The notes beneath the pieces are model-generated. The model worked only from the letters and a program-made list of their open reading frames with translations. It had not been told where the DNA came from and did not search any database. This document shows positions 10,101 through 23,100 of a DNA stretch of 64,000 nucleotides, in pieces; position 1 is the stretch's first letter; every line of letters begins with the position of its first letter. Origin of the DNA: Salvelinus alpinus (taxonomy: Eukaryota > Chordata > Actinopteri > Salmoniformes > Salmonidae); assembly GCF_045679555.1 (NCBI RefSeq), contig NC_092122.1:12203043-12267042 (forward strand), given 5' to 3'. A program made the translations under genes and the position numbers.

Positions 10101-12725
10101 TGATCTAGCAGCAGTGAGGGCTCTTCAATACTGCACGGTACTGTCTTTCCAAGCTAGTCGGAAGACTTCCAGTTTGGTGTGGCGCCATTTCCGTTCCAAT
10201 TTTCTGGAAGCTTGCTTCAGAGCTCGGGTATTTTCTGTATACCAGGGAGCTAGTTTCTTATGACAAATGTTTTTAGTTTTTAGGGGTGCAACTGCATCTA
10301 GGGTATTGCGCAAGGTTAAATTGAGTTCCTCAGTTAGGTGGTTAACTGATTTTTGTCCTCTGACGTCCTTGGGTAGGCAGAAGGAGTCTGGAAGGGCATC
10401 AAGGAATCTTTGTGTTGTCTGAGAATTTGTAGCACGACTTTTGATGCTCCTTGGTTGGGGTCTGAGCAGATTATTTGTTGCGATTGTAAACGTAATAAAA
10501 TGGTGGTCCGATAGTCCAGGATTATGAGGAAAAACATTAAGATCTACAACATTTATTCCATGGCACAAAACTAGGTCCAGAGTATGACTGTGGCAGTGAG
10601 TAGGTCCAGATGATGGCTCCGAAAGCCTTTTGGAGTGGGTCTGTGGACTTTTCCATGTGAATATTAAAATCACCAAAAATTAGAATATTATCTGCTATGA
10701 CTACAAGGTCCGATAGGAATTCAGGGAACTCAGTGAGGAACGCTGTATATGGCCCAGGAGGTGTAACGGCTTTCTTCTGTGGACGAAGGAGAGGACCAAA
10801 GCGCAGCGCGGTTAGTGTTCAACATGTTTTATAAAAGACGATAAACGTGAACGCTACAAAATTACAAAAATAACAAATGTGGCAAAACCGAAACAGTCCT
10901 ATCTGGTGCAATACACAACGACAGAAGACAACCACCCACAAAACCCAACACAAAACAGGCTACCTAAATGTGGTTCCCAATCAGAGACAATGACTAACAC
11001 CTGCCTCTGATTGAGAACCATATCAGGCCAAACATAGAAACGGAAAACTAGACACACAACATAGAATGCCCACTCAGCTCACGTCCTGACCAACACTAAA
11101 ACAAAGAAAACACAAAAGAACTATGGTCAGAACGTGACAGGAGGCCTGTAAACAGTAGCTATAAAAAGTGATTGAGTAGGCTGCATAGATTTCCTGACTA
11201 GAAGCTCAAAAGACGAAAACGTGTTAGCAACACCTCCGCCTTTGCGGGATGCACGGGGGATATGGTCACTAGTGTAACCAGGAGGTGAGGCCTCATTTAA
11301 CACAGTAAATTCATCAGGCTTAAGCCATGTTTCAGTCAGGCCAATCACGTCAAGATTATGATCAGTGATTAGTTAATTGACTATAACTGCCTTTGAAGTG
11401 AGGGATCTAACATTAAGTAGCCCTATGTGAGGTATCACGATCTCTTTCAATAATGGCAGGAATGGAGGAGGTCTTTATCCTAGTGAGATTGCTAAGGCGA
11501 ACACCGCCATGTTTAGTTTTGCCCAACCTAGGTCGAGGCACAGACACAGTCTCAATGGAGATAGCTGAGCTGACTACACTGACTGTGCTAGTGGCAGACT
11601 CCACTAAGATGGCAGGCTGGCTAACAGCCTGCTGCCTGGCCTGCACCGTATTTCATTGTGGAGCTAGAGGAGTAAGAGCCCTGTCTATGTTGGTAGATAA
11701 GATGAGAGCACCCCTCCAGCTAGGATGGAGTCCGTCACTCCTCAGCAGGCCAGGCTTGGTCCTGTTTGTGGGCGAGTCCCAGAAAGAGGGCCAATTATCT
11801 ACAAATTCTATCTTTTGGGAGGGGGAGAAAAGTTTTCAACCAGCGATTGAGTTGTGAGACTCTGCTGTAGAGCTCATCACTCCCCCTAACTGGGAGGGGG
11901 GCAGAGACAATTACTCGATCCCGACACATCTTTCTAGCTGATTTACACGCTGAAGCTATGTTGTGCTTGGTGACCTCTGACTGTTTCATCCTAACATCGT
12001 TGGTGCCGACGTGGATAACAATATCTCTATACTCTCTACACTCGCCAGTTTTAGCTTTAGCCAGCACCATCTTCAGATTAGCCTTAACGTCGGTAGCCCT
12101 GCCCCCTGGTAAACAGTGTATGATCGCTGGATGATTCGTTTTAAGTCTAATACTGCGGGTAATGGAGTCGCCAATGACTAGGGTTTTCAATTTGTCAGAG
12201 CTAATGGTGGGAAGCTTCGGCGTCTCAGACCCCGTAACGGGAGGAGTAGATACAAGAGAAGGCTCGGCCTCAGACTCCGACTCGCTGCTTAATGGGGAAA
12301 ACCGGTTGAAAGTTTCTGTCGGCTGAATGAGCGACACCGGTTGAGCATTCCTACAGCATTTCCCTCCAGAAGCCATGAGAAAGTTGTCCGGCTGCGGGGA
12401 CTGTGCGAGGGGATTTATACTACTATCTGTACTTACTGGTGGCACAGACGCGGTTTCATCCTTTCCTACACTGAAATTACCCTTGCCTAACGATTGCGTC
12501 TGAAACTGGGCTTGCAGCACAGCTATCCTCGCCGTAAGGCGATCGTTCTCCTGTATATCATGAGTACAGCGACTGCAATTAGAAGGCACCATGTTAATGT
12601 TACTACTTACTTTGGACTTTGAAGTACCAAACATGTAACAGCTTTTTGATTCTGTGGACATGCCATGTTAACAGTGCATTTTACCATTACACATTAAAAC
12701 GGTTACAAATAGGCTGCCATATTAA
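7143..12725 (-). mobile_element. Near full-length CR1/L2-superfamily LINE with esterase-type ORF1
   Basis: ORF1 starts at 12661. It has a short cysteine-containing N-terminus and then an SGNH-esterase-like domain (TLVIGDSITRSIR, IVIHVGTNDVR); a frame change near 11830 splits it, and it continues to about 11413 with DNWPLFWDSP and DGLHPSW. ORF2 begins with an AP-endonuclease segment (IGLTETWLKPDE, 11127-11348), then frames at 10125-10676 and 9654-9947. The largest frame, 8277-9647, contains reverse transcriptase ([39 protein letters not shown]). The 3' UTR ends near 7143 in an ATTTGATTTG tail. An LTR-like insert interrupts the endonuclease region. Several frame breaks make autonomous activity unlikely. 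The clade name is a judgement from domain order. Confidence 0.88.
10762..11139 (-). mobile_element. Solo-LTR-like fossil inserted in the LINE
   Basis: This 378-bp block has TG...CA ends (minus strand begins TGTCACG and ends GTTACA). It is flanked on both sides by the 5-bp duplication GGAGG (10757-10761 and 11140-11144). Removing it joins the LINE endonuclease sequence seamlessly. The size, ends and target duplication fit a solitary LTR of a Gypsy- or ERV-like element; no internal region is present. It is younger than the LINE it interrupts. Confidence 0.6.
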
Positions 12726-14138
12726 TACCAACCAGCCAATACAGGAATTCACCAAATCCAGAGTCATCTTTGCACTTCATTAAAGGATGGTCTTTGTCAT
12801 AAATATCAGACTGTTCTTGTCTGTTTTTAGTCCTGCATCAATAAATAACTCAAATATCCTCTTCAGTGCAAAGATGCTTCAGCAGACAGTTTAGGTTGAT
12901 GATATCATAAAATAGTATTAAAGAGGAAGTGTCAAAGGCAAAGCTCCTGATACTCAAATGACCACACAAAAGCCCATCAGACAGTAATACTCACATCGAC
13001 TCACTACTGAATAAGGACAACAAATACTTTAGTTTTTTCACAAGTTAATTTTTTACTTTGCAGTACAGAAATCATTTGAGCACTGTCTTTTTGTAATCTT
13101 TTTTTACATTGATGACATTTAAACAGGGCCCTTGTCATATCAATACTGCCATAGTAGACATTTGGTCCTTTTGAAGCAATTAGTCAACCTCACCACAAAT
13201 CCCCAACCTGCTTCAGTCTGCTTGGGTCTGTTCATTTTTAATAGTAAAGGAAAGAATAGTATTCTATTACATTATGGGTTACTCAAGCTGCTGCAAACAG
13301 GTCCAGGTAGTTGGACTACACTTGCTCGTTCAGTGGCTTGGCCTATGTGCAGTAAGATGCCTTGCCCAGGGCTGCCTACTAGAGGCTGGAGATGAGCCAC
13401 TAGGACAAGGGAGCTGATAAATGAAAACAAAAAAACAAGGCCCCCCCCAATCACAATCGATGGGAGTATTTATATTAGCTGGTAACAGGAAACAATTAAA
13501 AGCTTCCTCTCTCTCACAAGGTTTTGGTGGTCAAATGAAGCTTTGCTGGCCAAACCCTTTTTTGGTTACGGCCTGTTAGGAATATTGCTTCGTTATAACT
13601 GGAACAAGCCAAGCCACTCACTTACCTCCCTCACAACAAAAACACCTGACAAGAAAAATACAACTGATCTGATCACATTTCATGATTCACTTCCCCAAAA
13701 CACTTATGCTTTTACATGGTTGCATTATTTATTTTTAGTATTTGAACAGAAAAGATTTGACCCTCCCACACTGTGGTACTGTTTTCTTTTGATTGATCAA
13801 TTGATTTGACATATTTGGACTAAACGCCCTCATCCAGGAGAGAAAATGATCAGTTACATAATGAAAAAGAATGTAGGGCGTATGTATACCAATGTTCAGT
13901 GCAACAACTCTCTGAAAGTGATTAGAAAAAGCATAACTCCCACCTGGCCCCCTTTTCCAGCGATGTATATTGTAACTTCATATATAGGGTGAACTTCCAT
14001 AACGGGCAAAACATATACTTGGATCGTCAGCCAGCCCATTTATCTATATTTGTGGATGGTTTTCCTTATTTTTTAAAGATTTCAGTTGTCGGTGGCAAAT
14101 ATCTGATATTCACGAGTGTTGCGGACTCGCTTGTTTCT
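12726..14138 (-). other. gdi2 3' UTR and spacer
   Basis: No coding frame with family support and no clear repeat was seen. It directly follows the gdi2 stop codon, is AT-rich and probably contains the gdi2 3' UTR. The LINE 5' end lies at its left edge. TASOR2, which separates ASB13 and GDI2 in human, is not present here. Confidence 0.5.
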
Positions 14139-17100
14139 CTACTGGTCAGCTGCGTCGCCGAAGATGTCGTTCTTCTTGCGCTCCATCTCGGCAAAGTCAA
14201 ATTCGGTTCCCGTCATCCGCTTGTAGATGTCCTTGATGTCGTCGCAGGTGGTCTCGAAGTGGGTGGTAGCATCGTAGGTACGGGACATGAAGATCTACAA
14301 CAACAATAGGAAAACCATAGATGGTTAAACACAGGCAAACAAGACGAGCAATATTTGTATTTTTGTTAACACAAGGTCACTGGATTTGACTGGGTTAAGC
14401 AGAAACAAACAGAAGTAATGGACCCACCTGGCTTTCAGCACCCATGTCAGTTGGTGCGTACTGGTCACTGATGCTCACAAACCTGCAGAGAGAAATGACA
14501 AAGTCAACATGACCGTAGTAAAGACTAGTGGGAGACATCCAACAACAGTTTAGTGATGAGGCTCGTACTTCTGCTCGACAGGCTCCAGCAGGTCCATGGC
14601 TGGTTTGACCTCCATCTCAGGGTTGTCCGTCTCCACTGTGGTGCTGACGATGGCCACATACTTCCCCTGTGCTGCCACATTATGAGTATAGGAGATCATG
14701 CACACGTAGATATCTGAAAAAAAAAAAAAGATTAGTAAATTCAATATTTCACTCCTTGTCCGAGTTGGGTGCGATTTGGGGCAGTGATATGGTTAGGTCC
14801 ATGCCACCCTTCAAAGATTCATTTGATTCACCATCATCTCACCCTCAGCGGGGTCAGGGGAAACAGTTTTCAGGGATACAGTATCTTCAAACTAGCTTCC
14901 TTTTCCCCTTAAACCCAGATGTGGGAACCCCCCTCAGGCATTTATTTTACACCTGCTACGTGATGTTAGTATCATCTTATTCTTAAGTAGAGTACTTCAA
15001 TACTTCTGGGTAGTTGAGCGTGAAGATGGTCTCTCATGTTCGATTTATAAATCTCATGCAATGTTTCCATAGGGGCCTTGCGTGGTGACATCACTTCCTG
15101 CAGTGGGGCTCACCGTGCTTCCTGTTGACCTGGTTTTGGGGGATGATGATCTGGCAGGAGTTGGCGTCGCTGGTGTTCTTGATGGGGTGGTTCATGATGC
15201 AGATGACCCGGATCACCTGACCGACCTTGGTTGTGCGGTCCATTAGATAGCTGGGATCGCAGATCAGCTGCTTACAGCGGGCAATCTGAGGTGGGGGAAT
15301 AGGTTAAGTATTAGCGCTAAGATTACACATGCCTTCCTCTAGTCCTCAGAGTATGGCATCTATATAAGCCGGGGAGAAATACGATTTTTACCTCTCCCTC
15401 AGACTTGACTCCCACTACTTTTCCATCCTCCATGACAATCTCCTCAATGGGCTTGTTCAGCATGTAGGTTCCTCCGTAGATAGCACTTAGTCTACAGGAA
15501 GGAGACAGGGAACGAGAGGGAGAGATTCTGTAAAGCATGTTCAATTCTCTGACAATGTCAATTTTAACTAGAAGCACACGGTTCAGAATTCTATTGTATA
15601 CTTTCAAGAAATAGCACACTTTGAAAAAGACCCATCTAAATTCGAACAGTCCAACAGCAAAATAAAAAGTAATCATTGGGCATACTGCTGAACATTGTAT
15701 TTGGATTCAAATGAGTCAAACTTTTATTTGCATAGTGAAAGTCAACAAGCCAAAACACGGATGAAACAAAAAGGCAGCTAGACGGAAAATGATAGAGGTT
15801 TAGAGGTCAGAGTTGAGCCTTACCTGGCGAACCCTTGGGGTAGCTCCCCCAGGCCGTAGAGGGGGTAGAGGTACGGACTCTTGCCATATCTGGCCAGAGA
15901 CTCACTGTACAGCTTGATCCTGTTTAGCGAGTCCATGCAAGGCAGGTCCAGGTACCTGAGAGAGAGGGGAGAGACAAGAATGAATACAGTGCTTTCTTTG
16001 AATATATAACCAAGTTTCTTGAAAGAATGGAAAATATAATGACTACCTTTGACACCCTGTCATCTAAAAGGTATATCATAACGGTGACATTTATCAGTCT
16101 CAGAATATTGCTATATCCTGAAATCTGATAATCAACGTAGTGCAACTGCAAACAAGACTACCTGGAATTCTTCTTGCTTTTTAGTTAACCCCAAAATGTC
16201 CGAACACTTTCCATCTCTGGCTCAGCCAATAAGATGATGCAGGTGACTCACTCGTCTGTCCGGTAGAGGGCGAGGGAGTGTCCTGTGAAGTCGATGACGT
16301 CCTGGCCCAGGTCAAACTTCTTGAACACGTCCCTCATCGTCGTCTTGTTGGGGTCCACGCCCTCCATGGTCTTGGGGTCGTTTTCATCGAAGTTAGCCAC
16401 GAAAACCAGGAACTTCCTGAAGCGCCGTTTCTCAAACAGCCCCATCAGACCTGTATGGGAGAGAGTTGTGCTATTCAGGGGTAGCTAATTATCTACATGA
16501 TTGAGAGCTGAAAAGCAAGACAATACAGAACCAGGAAGAGGTTATTTGTGAGGAGCTGTGATGACAGTAAGACATTTTGACGTATGACATGTCAACAATT
16601 CACTGTTTTAGACTGCTGTAAGCCGGATGGATATTAGACTTGATTAAAAGTTTACTGTATGCAGAGTTAACCTGAGCTTATCAGACATAAAAACTACAAA
16701 ACCCAACCTCTCCTCTATTTCCCATAGTCCCCCTGTACCACTCACTGGATGCCAGGGCCTCGGTCTCAGTGGAGGGCACTTTGTAGATGCTGCCCTTTTT
16801 GTAGACGAAGCTGCCTTCGATCACCTTGAAGTCCAGGTATCGCGTCACCTGTGTGATCAGCAGCATGCGGACCAACTGACCTGCACAGGTCAGACAGACA
16901 AATCAGTGTTACCTTTCCCAGACAGGTTAGGAGAATAAAGTACAATCCAATCACTTTTACATATACAGCTTCATTAGTCTTCAAATTGAAAGTTCTCTAT
17001 GTTGCCTCATCCTGTCAACCACATCCAATCATTGCTAGGCAACAAGATCAGTCGCACTATCAAATATGGCCACGACCCAACTACTGAATATTCCAGAATC

Positions 17101-20100
17101 ACATTTTTGGTATTCATCCCTTCTTTTCCCCTGAGACCAAGGATGAAGTGTTATATCTAAGGCCCAGAGTTTTTCCTTGTCTGGTGACATGGTCAGGAAA
17201 ACTCCTGGCCCTAGTTAATATAATACATAATAAAAAGTGGTGATTAGTGTTTACCGTTGGCCATGAGGAACTTCGGGATGAGGTCCACATTCCAGTCCCG
17301 GCCTTTTCCCATGGACTCCGGTGGGGCGCCTGGGAGACTGAAGCGTTTATACAGCTAAAAGAGAGAATCATTTGCCATTTTGTTGAAGCAGCAATTTAGC
17401 CAAGAGGAATACAAAAGAGTGCATATATAAGCAGCAACTGACTATGATGATCATGTGCTGTCACCCATTTTTAAGGATATTCAGATTTGTATGCTTAGTT
17501 CCTTGTTCTCTTTCTCATGCCTCATTCAGATTCATATGGTTACAAACATTTCTGGGAAATGGGTGAGTAGGCATCCTGCCTGTTATCTTGTGTAAGAGAA
17601 TGGTGCAGTCTTAGTTTGTGTCTTGTGTGGCCTGTTGAGGTTGGTCTTAGGGGTCAGCGCCTCAGAGGTCAGAGGTTGACTTACATCCTCCAGGGGAGTG
17701 ATGGAGGCACTCTCTGCCCCGTAGTAGGAGTTCCGGTCCATGTGCAAGACCTTCTTCCCCTTCACCGACATGATCCCTGACAGGATGCATTCCTATTGGA
17801 CGAGAGGCAGGAAGGAGGGGTTTGAGCATCACACAAATCACTTAAACCTGGATAGTTGCCAATATCGCACAGGTCAAAAATTTGGAATGATAATTCAATC
17901 ATAGATATTGATTTTCATGTTTGAGATTGTATTGTTGTATGAATATTGCTGGTATCAGTTTTTTCTTCTTCTCCAGATAGGATTGTGTTTCATAATGGCA
18001 GACAGTCACGGTCTCGTTACGGCAGAAAATGCACTAAAAGCCTCACATTTCACACAGCCCAGATTCAACTAGACAAGGAAACATTTGAGGCTTTGTCGCA
18101 GATGTAGTCAAAGTAATGAATGTGGTCCCTGTCTGGTTTTTCCCTGTCTTTTCATGCTCCAATCTGATAACTGACTGTGTGGCTGGCAACAGTGGACCAG
18201 TCTAGCTGGCAGGGTCTCTATAATGATAGCTAATGCTAGTGATCTACCCATGCTTCCCCTCTGCTAGTCGTGTGTGTACTTAAGATGGATTAACACTGAT
18301 TATATAGTGTAAGCAATCATTTAGCCTAATAAGCAGGAATTTCATAAAAATAGGATTGATATGACACAACAGACAAACATTAAATCTACTGTTGAATCTT
18401 CTGGGAGAGTAGACTTATGTAGCCTAACTACCATGACCCGCTAAGGCTGTGACTGAAGATGCCATCAGTGCTGGTGTGTGTGTTCGCCACTTTTGATAAG
18501 AGGGCAGTGGAGGAGAGGGGGGGGGCGTGGGTGGGACCAGAGTCACAGAGTTAATTTAGTATGATCTCCAGTTTGTTTAACAGTAGAGAAGGAGATTCCA
18601 GAATCTACAACACAGAACTCTATTCAACATTCTCTGTCATTCTAGAGTAGAGGCAGTCTGTAGTGACAGTGTCGCCACAAAATAAAGGGTTTTAGCAATG
18701 GCCGCTGAAGAGGGGAGCTATGCAGAGAGGGGAGTAGGTTTGAGCGTCCAATTCAACTCACACTCCATTTAAAAGACGGAATTTAGGCTAGATAGGACGA
18801 CCAAGCTGCCGATCAGCAGCTTTCTGTTTCTCCCTTTGCAGTGCTAGGCTGCGATTCGAGTTCCTCTGTCAAGGCAATAGTTTCTCCAAAGTTAGTCAAG
18901 AATCACGGGCTGCCTGGTACAGTACTGCCGGCCGGCCAGAGGAAAACGTGCGCGCGTGTGACTGACTCTCGAATTCCCACCGTCTTTCAAAAGGCCTTAA
19001 GATTACGGCAGCTGCTTTGTAGAAGCAGCAAAACACTCTGCGTCATGTGATTCCATGGACTTTATTCAGAAAAGAAGTTCAACTGAAATGCGGCCTGATT
19101 CAGAACACTGTGCTGACAGAGGGTTACCTCATCCAGTAGCTTCTGCCTACATATTGAATCCGCAATATTTGATCTTACTGTAACAAATCACCCTAGATAA
19201 GACCGTGGAATGACTCAGATTTAATATAATAGGGGAGAAGAGGTGACAGGTTGTGTTTGTGGTAGAGGCATATTTTATAGGCTACACTGTGTTGACAATG
19301 ACTAATAATACGACAAACAGGACACCACAGCATCATGATTCCACACTCCTGGTGTACACTGCTGCCAGGTGTTACACAATGCATTATGTCACAGGAAGTG
19401 ACTCTGGTGTGGCTATTGTTTAAGTTTCCATCTCCCTAGAGTCAGCAGCATTCAGATCAGGGCAACTTAGGACAGGGCTCTGGTGGACAAAAACAGCACC
19501 CCACCTCTGCTGTTCCCATCATCATGGGGATACAGGGTCCATGACCCACTTGCCTGCCCCATGCTAGCCCTAGCCAACCCCTCTGTCTGGGGCTGGGCAA
19601 GTTTAAGGTAAGGGAAGTATCATTTCCTCACCACTGCATTTTCAGACCATAACGTTTGACAAACAGGGACTTTTACTGAGCTAAAAAAAAGCACTGACCG
19701 GTCAGGTCTCTCAGGGGGGAAAAAATCAATGTCCACTCTCAGAGAGAAGCATTGATGTCACTCAACGTGAGATTAAAGTGATGCAGGACTGCCTGTGCTG
19801 CAGATCCGCAGTGGAGGCATGTGCTCATCTCACTGACTGGTAGTCTACCACAAGCACATAAGGAATGTCTGTTTCATAAAAGGCATCTTAGAAAAAGGTT
19901 CAGGTAATGCCTTTGGCACTTACCTTTGATGTTCCATCCATAATGACCAAATTACCATTTTAGTACCAATTACTACCAAGTATTTACAGATGTATTTCTT
20001 TTGTGGGAAAAGGGCACCATGAAAGGTGCAACTGAAAGTCCAAACGTGTCTTGAGGATTTCGGATTAGAGAAAAATACCTCAGCAAATGTCTAAACTCCA

Positions 20101-23100
20101 CCATGTGGGAAGGAATTCATATTATCCATTCAGGAAGACAATCAGAGGAAGGCTGGAGACTTATTCTCAATTTGGTTGTGTGGCGTAAAATTGTCCTTGT
20201 TTCTCATCACGGTTTTGTAAATCCATTAAATATACATGGAGGGTGGCAGGTAGCCAAGTGGTTAGAGTGTTGGGCCAGTAAGGAAAAAGGTTGCTGGTTT
20301 GAATACCCGAGCCGTCGAGGTGACAAACCTGTCGACGTGTCAAGGCTGTCAAGGCAGTTAAGCCCAATTTGCTCCAGGGGCGCCGTTCTACTATGGTTGA
20401 CCTTGTTTAACAACACATTTCACTATCTGGTGTGACAAAACATATATTATTTTTTATGTGCTGTAACTTCCAGAAGAATATATGGCAGTAAATGGATGCC
20501 TTCCAGACACAATTTTGAGTGGCATGTGACTCAGGCAGCCCTGCTGTCTGTAGGCTCTGACATTCTGTGGGGGTAGCCTAGGCATCACAACCTCAGGGTG
20601 AGAGATGGGAAGAGACCAATCCTCAATGCAGGAAGAGTCAAACACAACCAATAAAACACATTGAAGTCAGGGGGGGATTTCACAGTTAAATCTTTAACAC
20701 AGCAGCCCTATAAAAAGCAGGTGGATTTTTATGATGAGTGACTGACTGAGGCACACTCTGAAGACGGTAAAGTGTTGGGCGGCTCTCTGAAGTTCAAAAG
20801 GCCACAGTGTGAGTCACGCTGGGAACAAGAGTGACTGTGTGATAGTGCCACCCTGGCTGACATTTCCCCACAACTCCTTCATGTGTGGCTCCAAAGGTTT
20901 GTGATCCAATATCTCTGGACTGCATCTGTAATGTCATTGCACACTCTCAGGATCCACACACAGTACTAGAACCATCAACTCAACTTCTTCCCTTGCTCTA
21001 ATTGAATGACAAAGTTATTACCTAAATCTAGCCTCCATGTTTCATCCGCTACTGCAGCCCTCTATCCTTCTATCAGGAAAAAGGTGATTGGTCAGAATGA
21101 AATCACATTAATGGCATCACATGACAACCAACAGTATCAAGTGGTGGTGTAAAAAAGGGGCTATAATATTGATGACCATGCCCTCCTGTGCCTAATTTTT
21201 TACATTTAACCTTTATTTAAATAAGCAAGTCAGTTAAGAACAAATTATTATTTACAATGACGGACTAGGAACAGTGGGTTAACTGCCTTGTTCAGGGGCA
21301 GAACGACAGATTTTTACCTTGTCAGCTCGGGGATTCAATCTTGCAACCTTTCGGTTATTGGCCCAATGCTCTAACCACTAGGCTACCTGCCGCCCCCATC
21401 CTTTAAGTATGGGGACAGACGGACAAGGACACCACCATCCCCCCAGCCACGTCCCAGATGCTGGGGAGACTAGAGGTAGATGTTTGCTAGGACCCAGCTG
21501 CAGAGGGAGGAGGATACATACAATAAAAACATATCCCAGAACAGCCAGTTCTCCTTTCCCCACCATGTCTTTCTCAACCACAGAGGAACCACATGGACCA
21601 CAATCAGTGTGGAGTGTATGGCGGGCAGGGAGATGCTTGAATAGATGCCAAACAGAACTGGATACTTGCTAGGGTTGTCCTGCATCAGATGGAACTAAGC
21701 CCATCTCTCGTATCGTACCACTGTATCATAGTATATGGCGCCAGTTAGGTCTACGTGACGCCTCAGAGCTCTGACAACGGTCTGTCTGGCTTTTGCAGAA
21801 CTTAAACTTGCCCTGTACTCTCAGTTCCTCCGCGACCGAACCACACCCATATGCAGTCTAAAACAACACAGGAGTCACCAACTCAAAAGCCAACACTCTC
21901 AACCAGGCTGCCTTCCCCTACCGCTGACAAGCCAAAATGCCTTCCTGACTGCCACATCCTGTTGGAGTGGACTACACAAAACGTGGCTGCACAGGATTCT
22001 GAACGATTTCACACAATTCCTGGATGGAATATGGAATTACTAAATTATGTAATCATGGAATGTGACAGTCAGTGTGACTGACAGCAAAGGTACTAGCTGG
22101 ACCTATATCATTGACAGTATTGCTTTCAAACCTTGGCAATGGATTGTTTCCCAATGTAACAGTATGATTGTCTTCTTGTATGCGTGTTCTATTGCTGAAC
22201 TGTTATTTTTAGCACACTCCCCTACCCGAGTCAGACATGCGAGACAGACAGGAAACTGTAAATAGATCATTTGAGTGAGGCCTCAGAGTACAGTAAATTC
22301 TATCAAGTTTTTCCTGTCATGCCTCAACCGAGTGTTTTACAGCTGAGTAAAGCAGTGGGAACAACATAGTATCGGTCATTTTGGTTCTCTCAATGATTCC
22401 ATGTATGTTCTTGTGAGCTAGCTACAAAATGTACGAGAACTAATATCCGTGACAGAATATCCTTTGATAAAAATATAATTTGCTGGCTGGCTAGTGGATA
22501 CAAAGTAATTAACTAGTACTGCTGAATCAACTTGAGATACTAGCTTGCGAAATCAGGGTTTACAAAACTCGGTCCTTGGGCTCCCCCTGGGTGCACGTTT
22601 TGGTTTTTGCTTTGATTACTTGAGTCAGCTGTGCAGTGCTTGGGCAGGACAGAGTTTTGGAAACCCTGAGCTATGTAACATTAGCTCGCTACATTCAGGT
22701 TTAGTGGAGTAAGGTTCAGAAATTGCAGGTGTGTCTGTTGTTCACTACCCAATCATTTTACAAACACTGAATTAGCTAGCTATTTATACTGAACAAAAAA
22801 TATATATGCAACATGATAGTGTTAGTCCCATGTTTCATGAGTTGAAATAAAAGACCCCAGAAATGTTCCATATGAATAAAAAGCTTATTTCTCATATTTT
22901 GTGCACAAATTTGTTTACATCCCTTTTAGTGAACATTTCTCCTTTGCCAAGATAATCCATCCACCTGATAGGTGTGGCATATCAAGAAGCTGATTAAACA
23001 GCATGATCATTACACAGGTGCACCTTGTTCTGGGGGCAATAAAAGGCCACTAAAATGTGCAGTTGTCACATAACACAATGCCACAGATGTCTCAAGTTCT

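Noticed and set aside
7143-14138. A TASOR2 orthologue between asb13 and gdi2
   Set aside because: Looked for because it lies there in human; only LINE, LTR-like and 3' UTR sequence is present.
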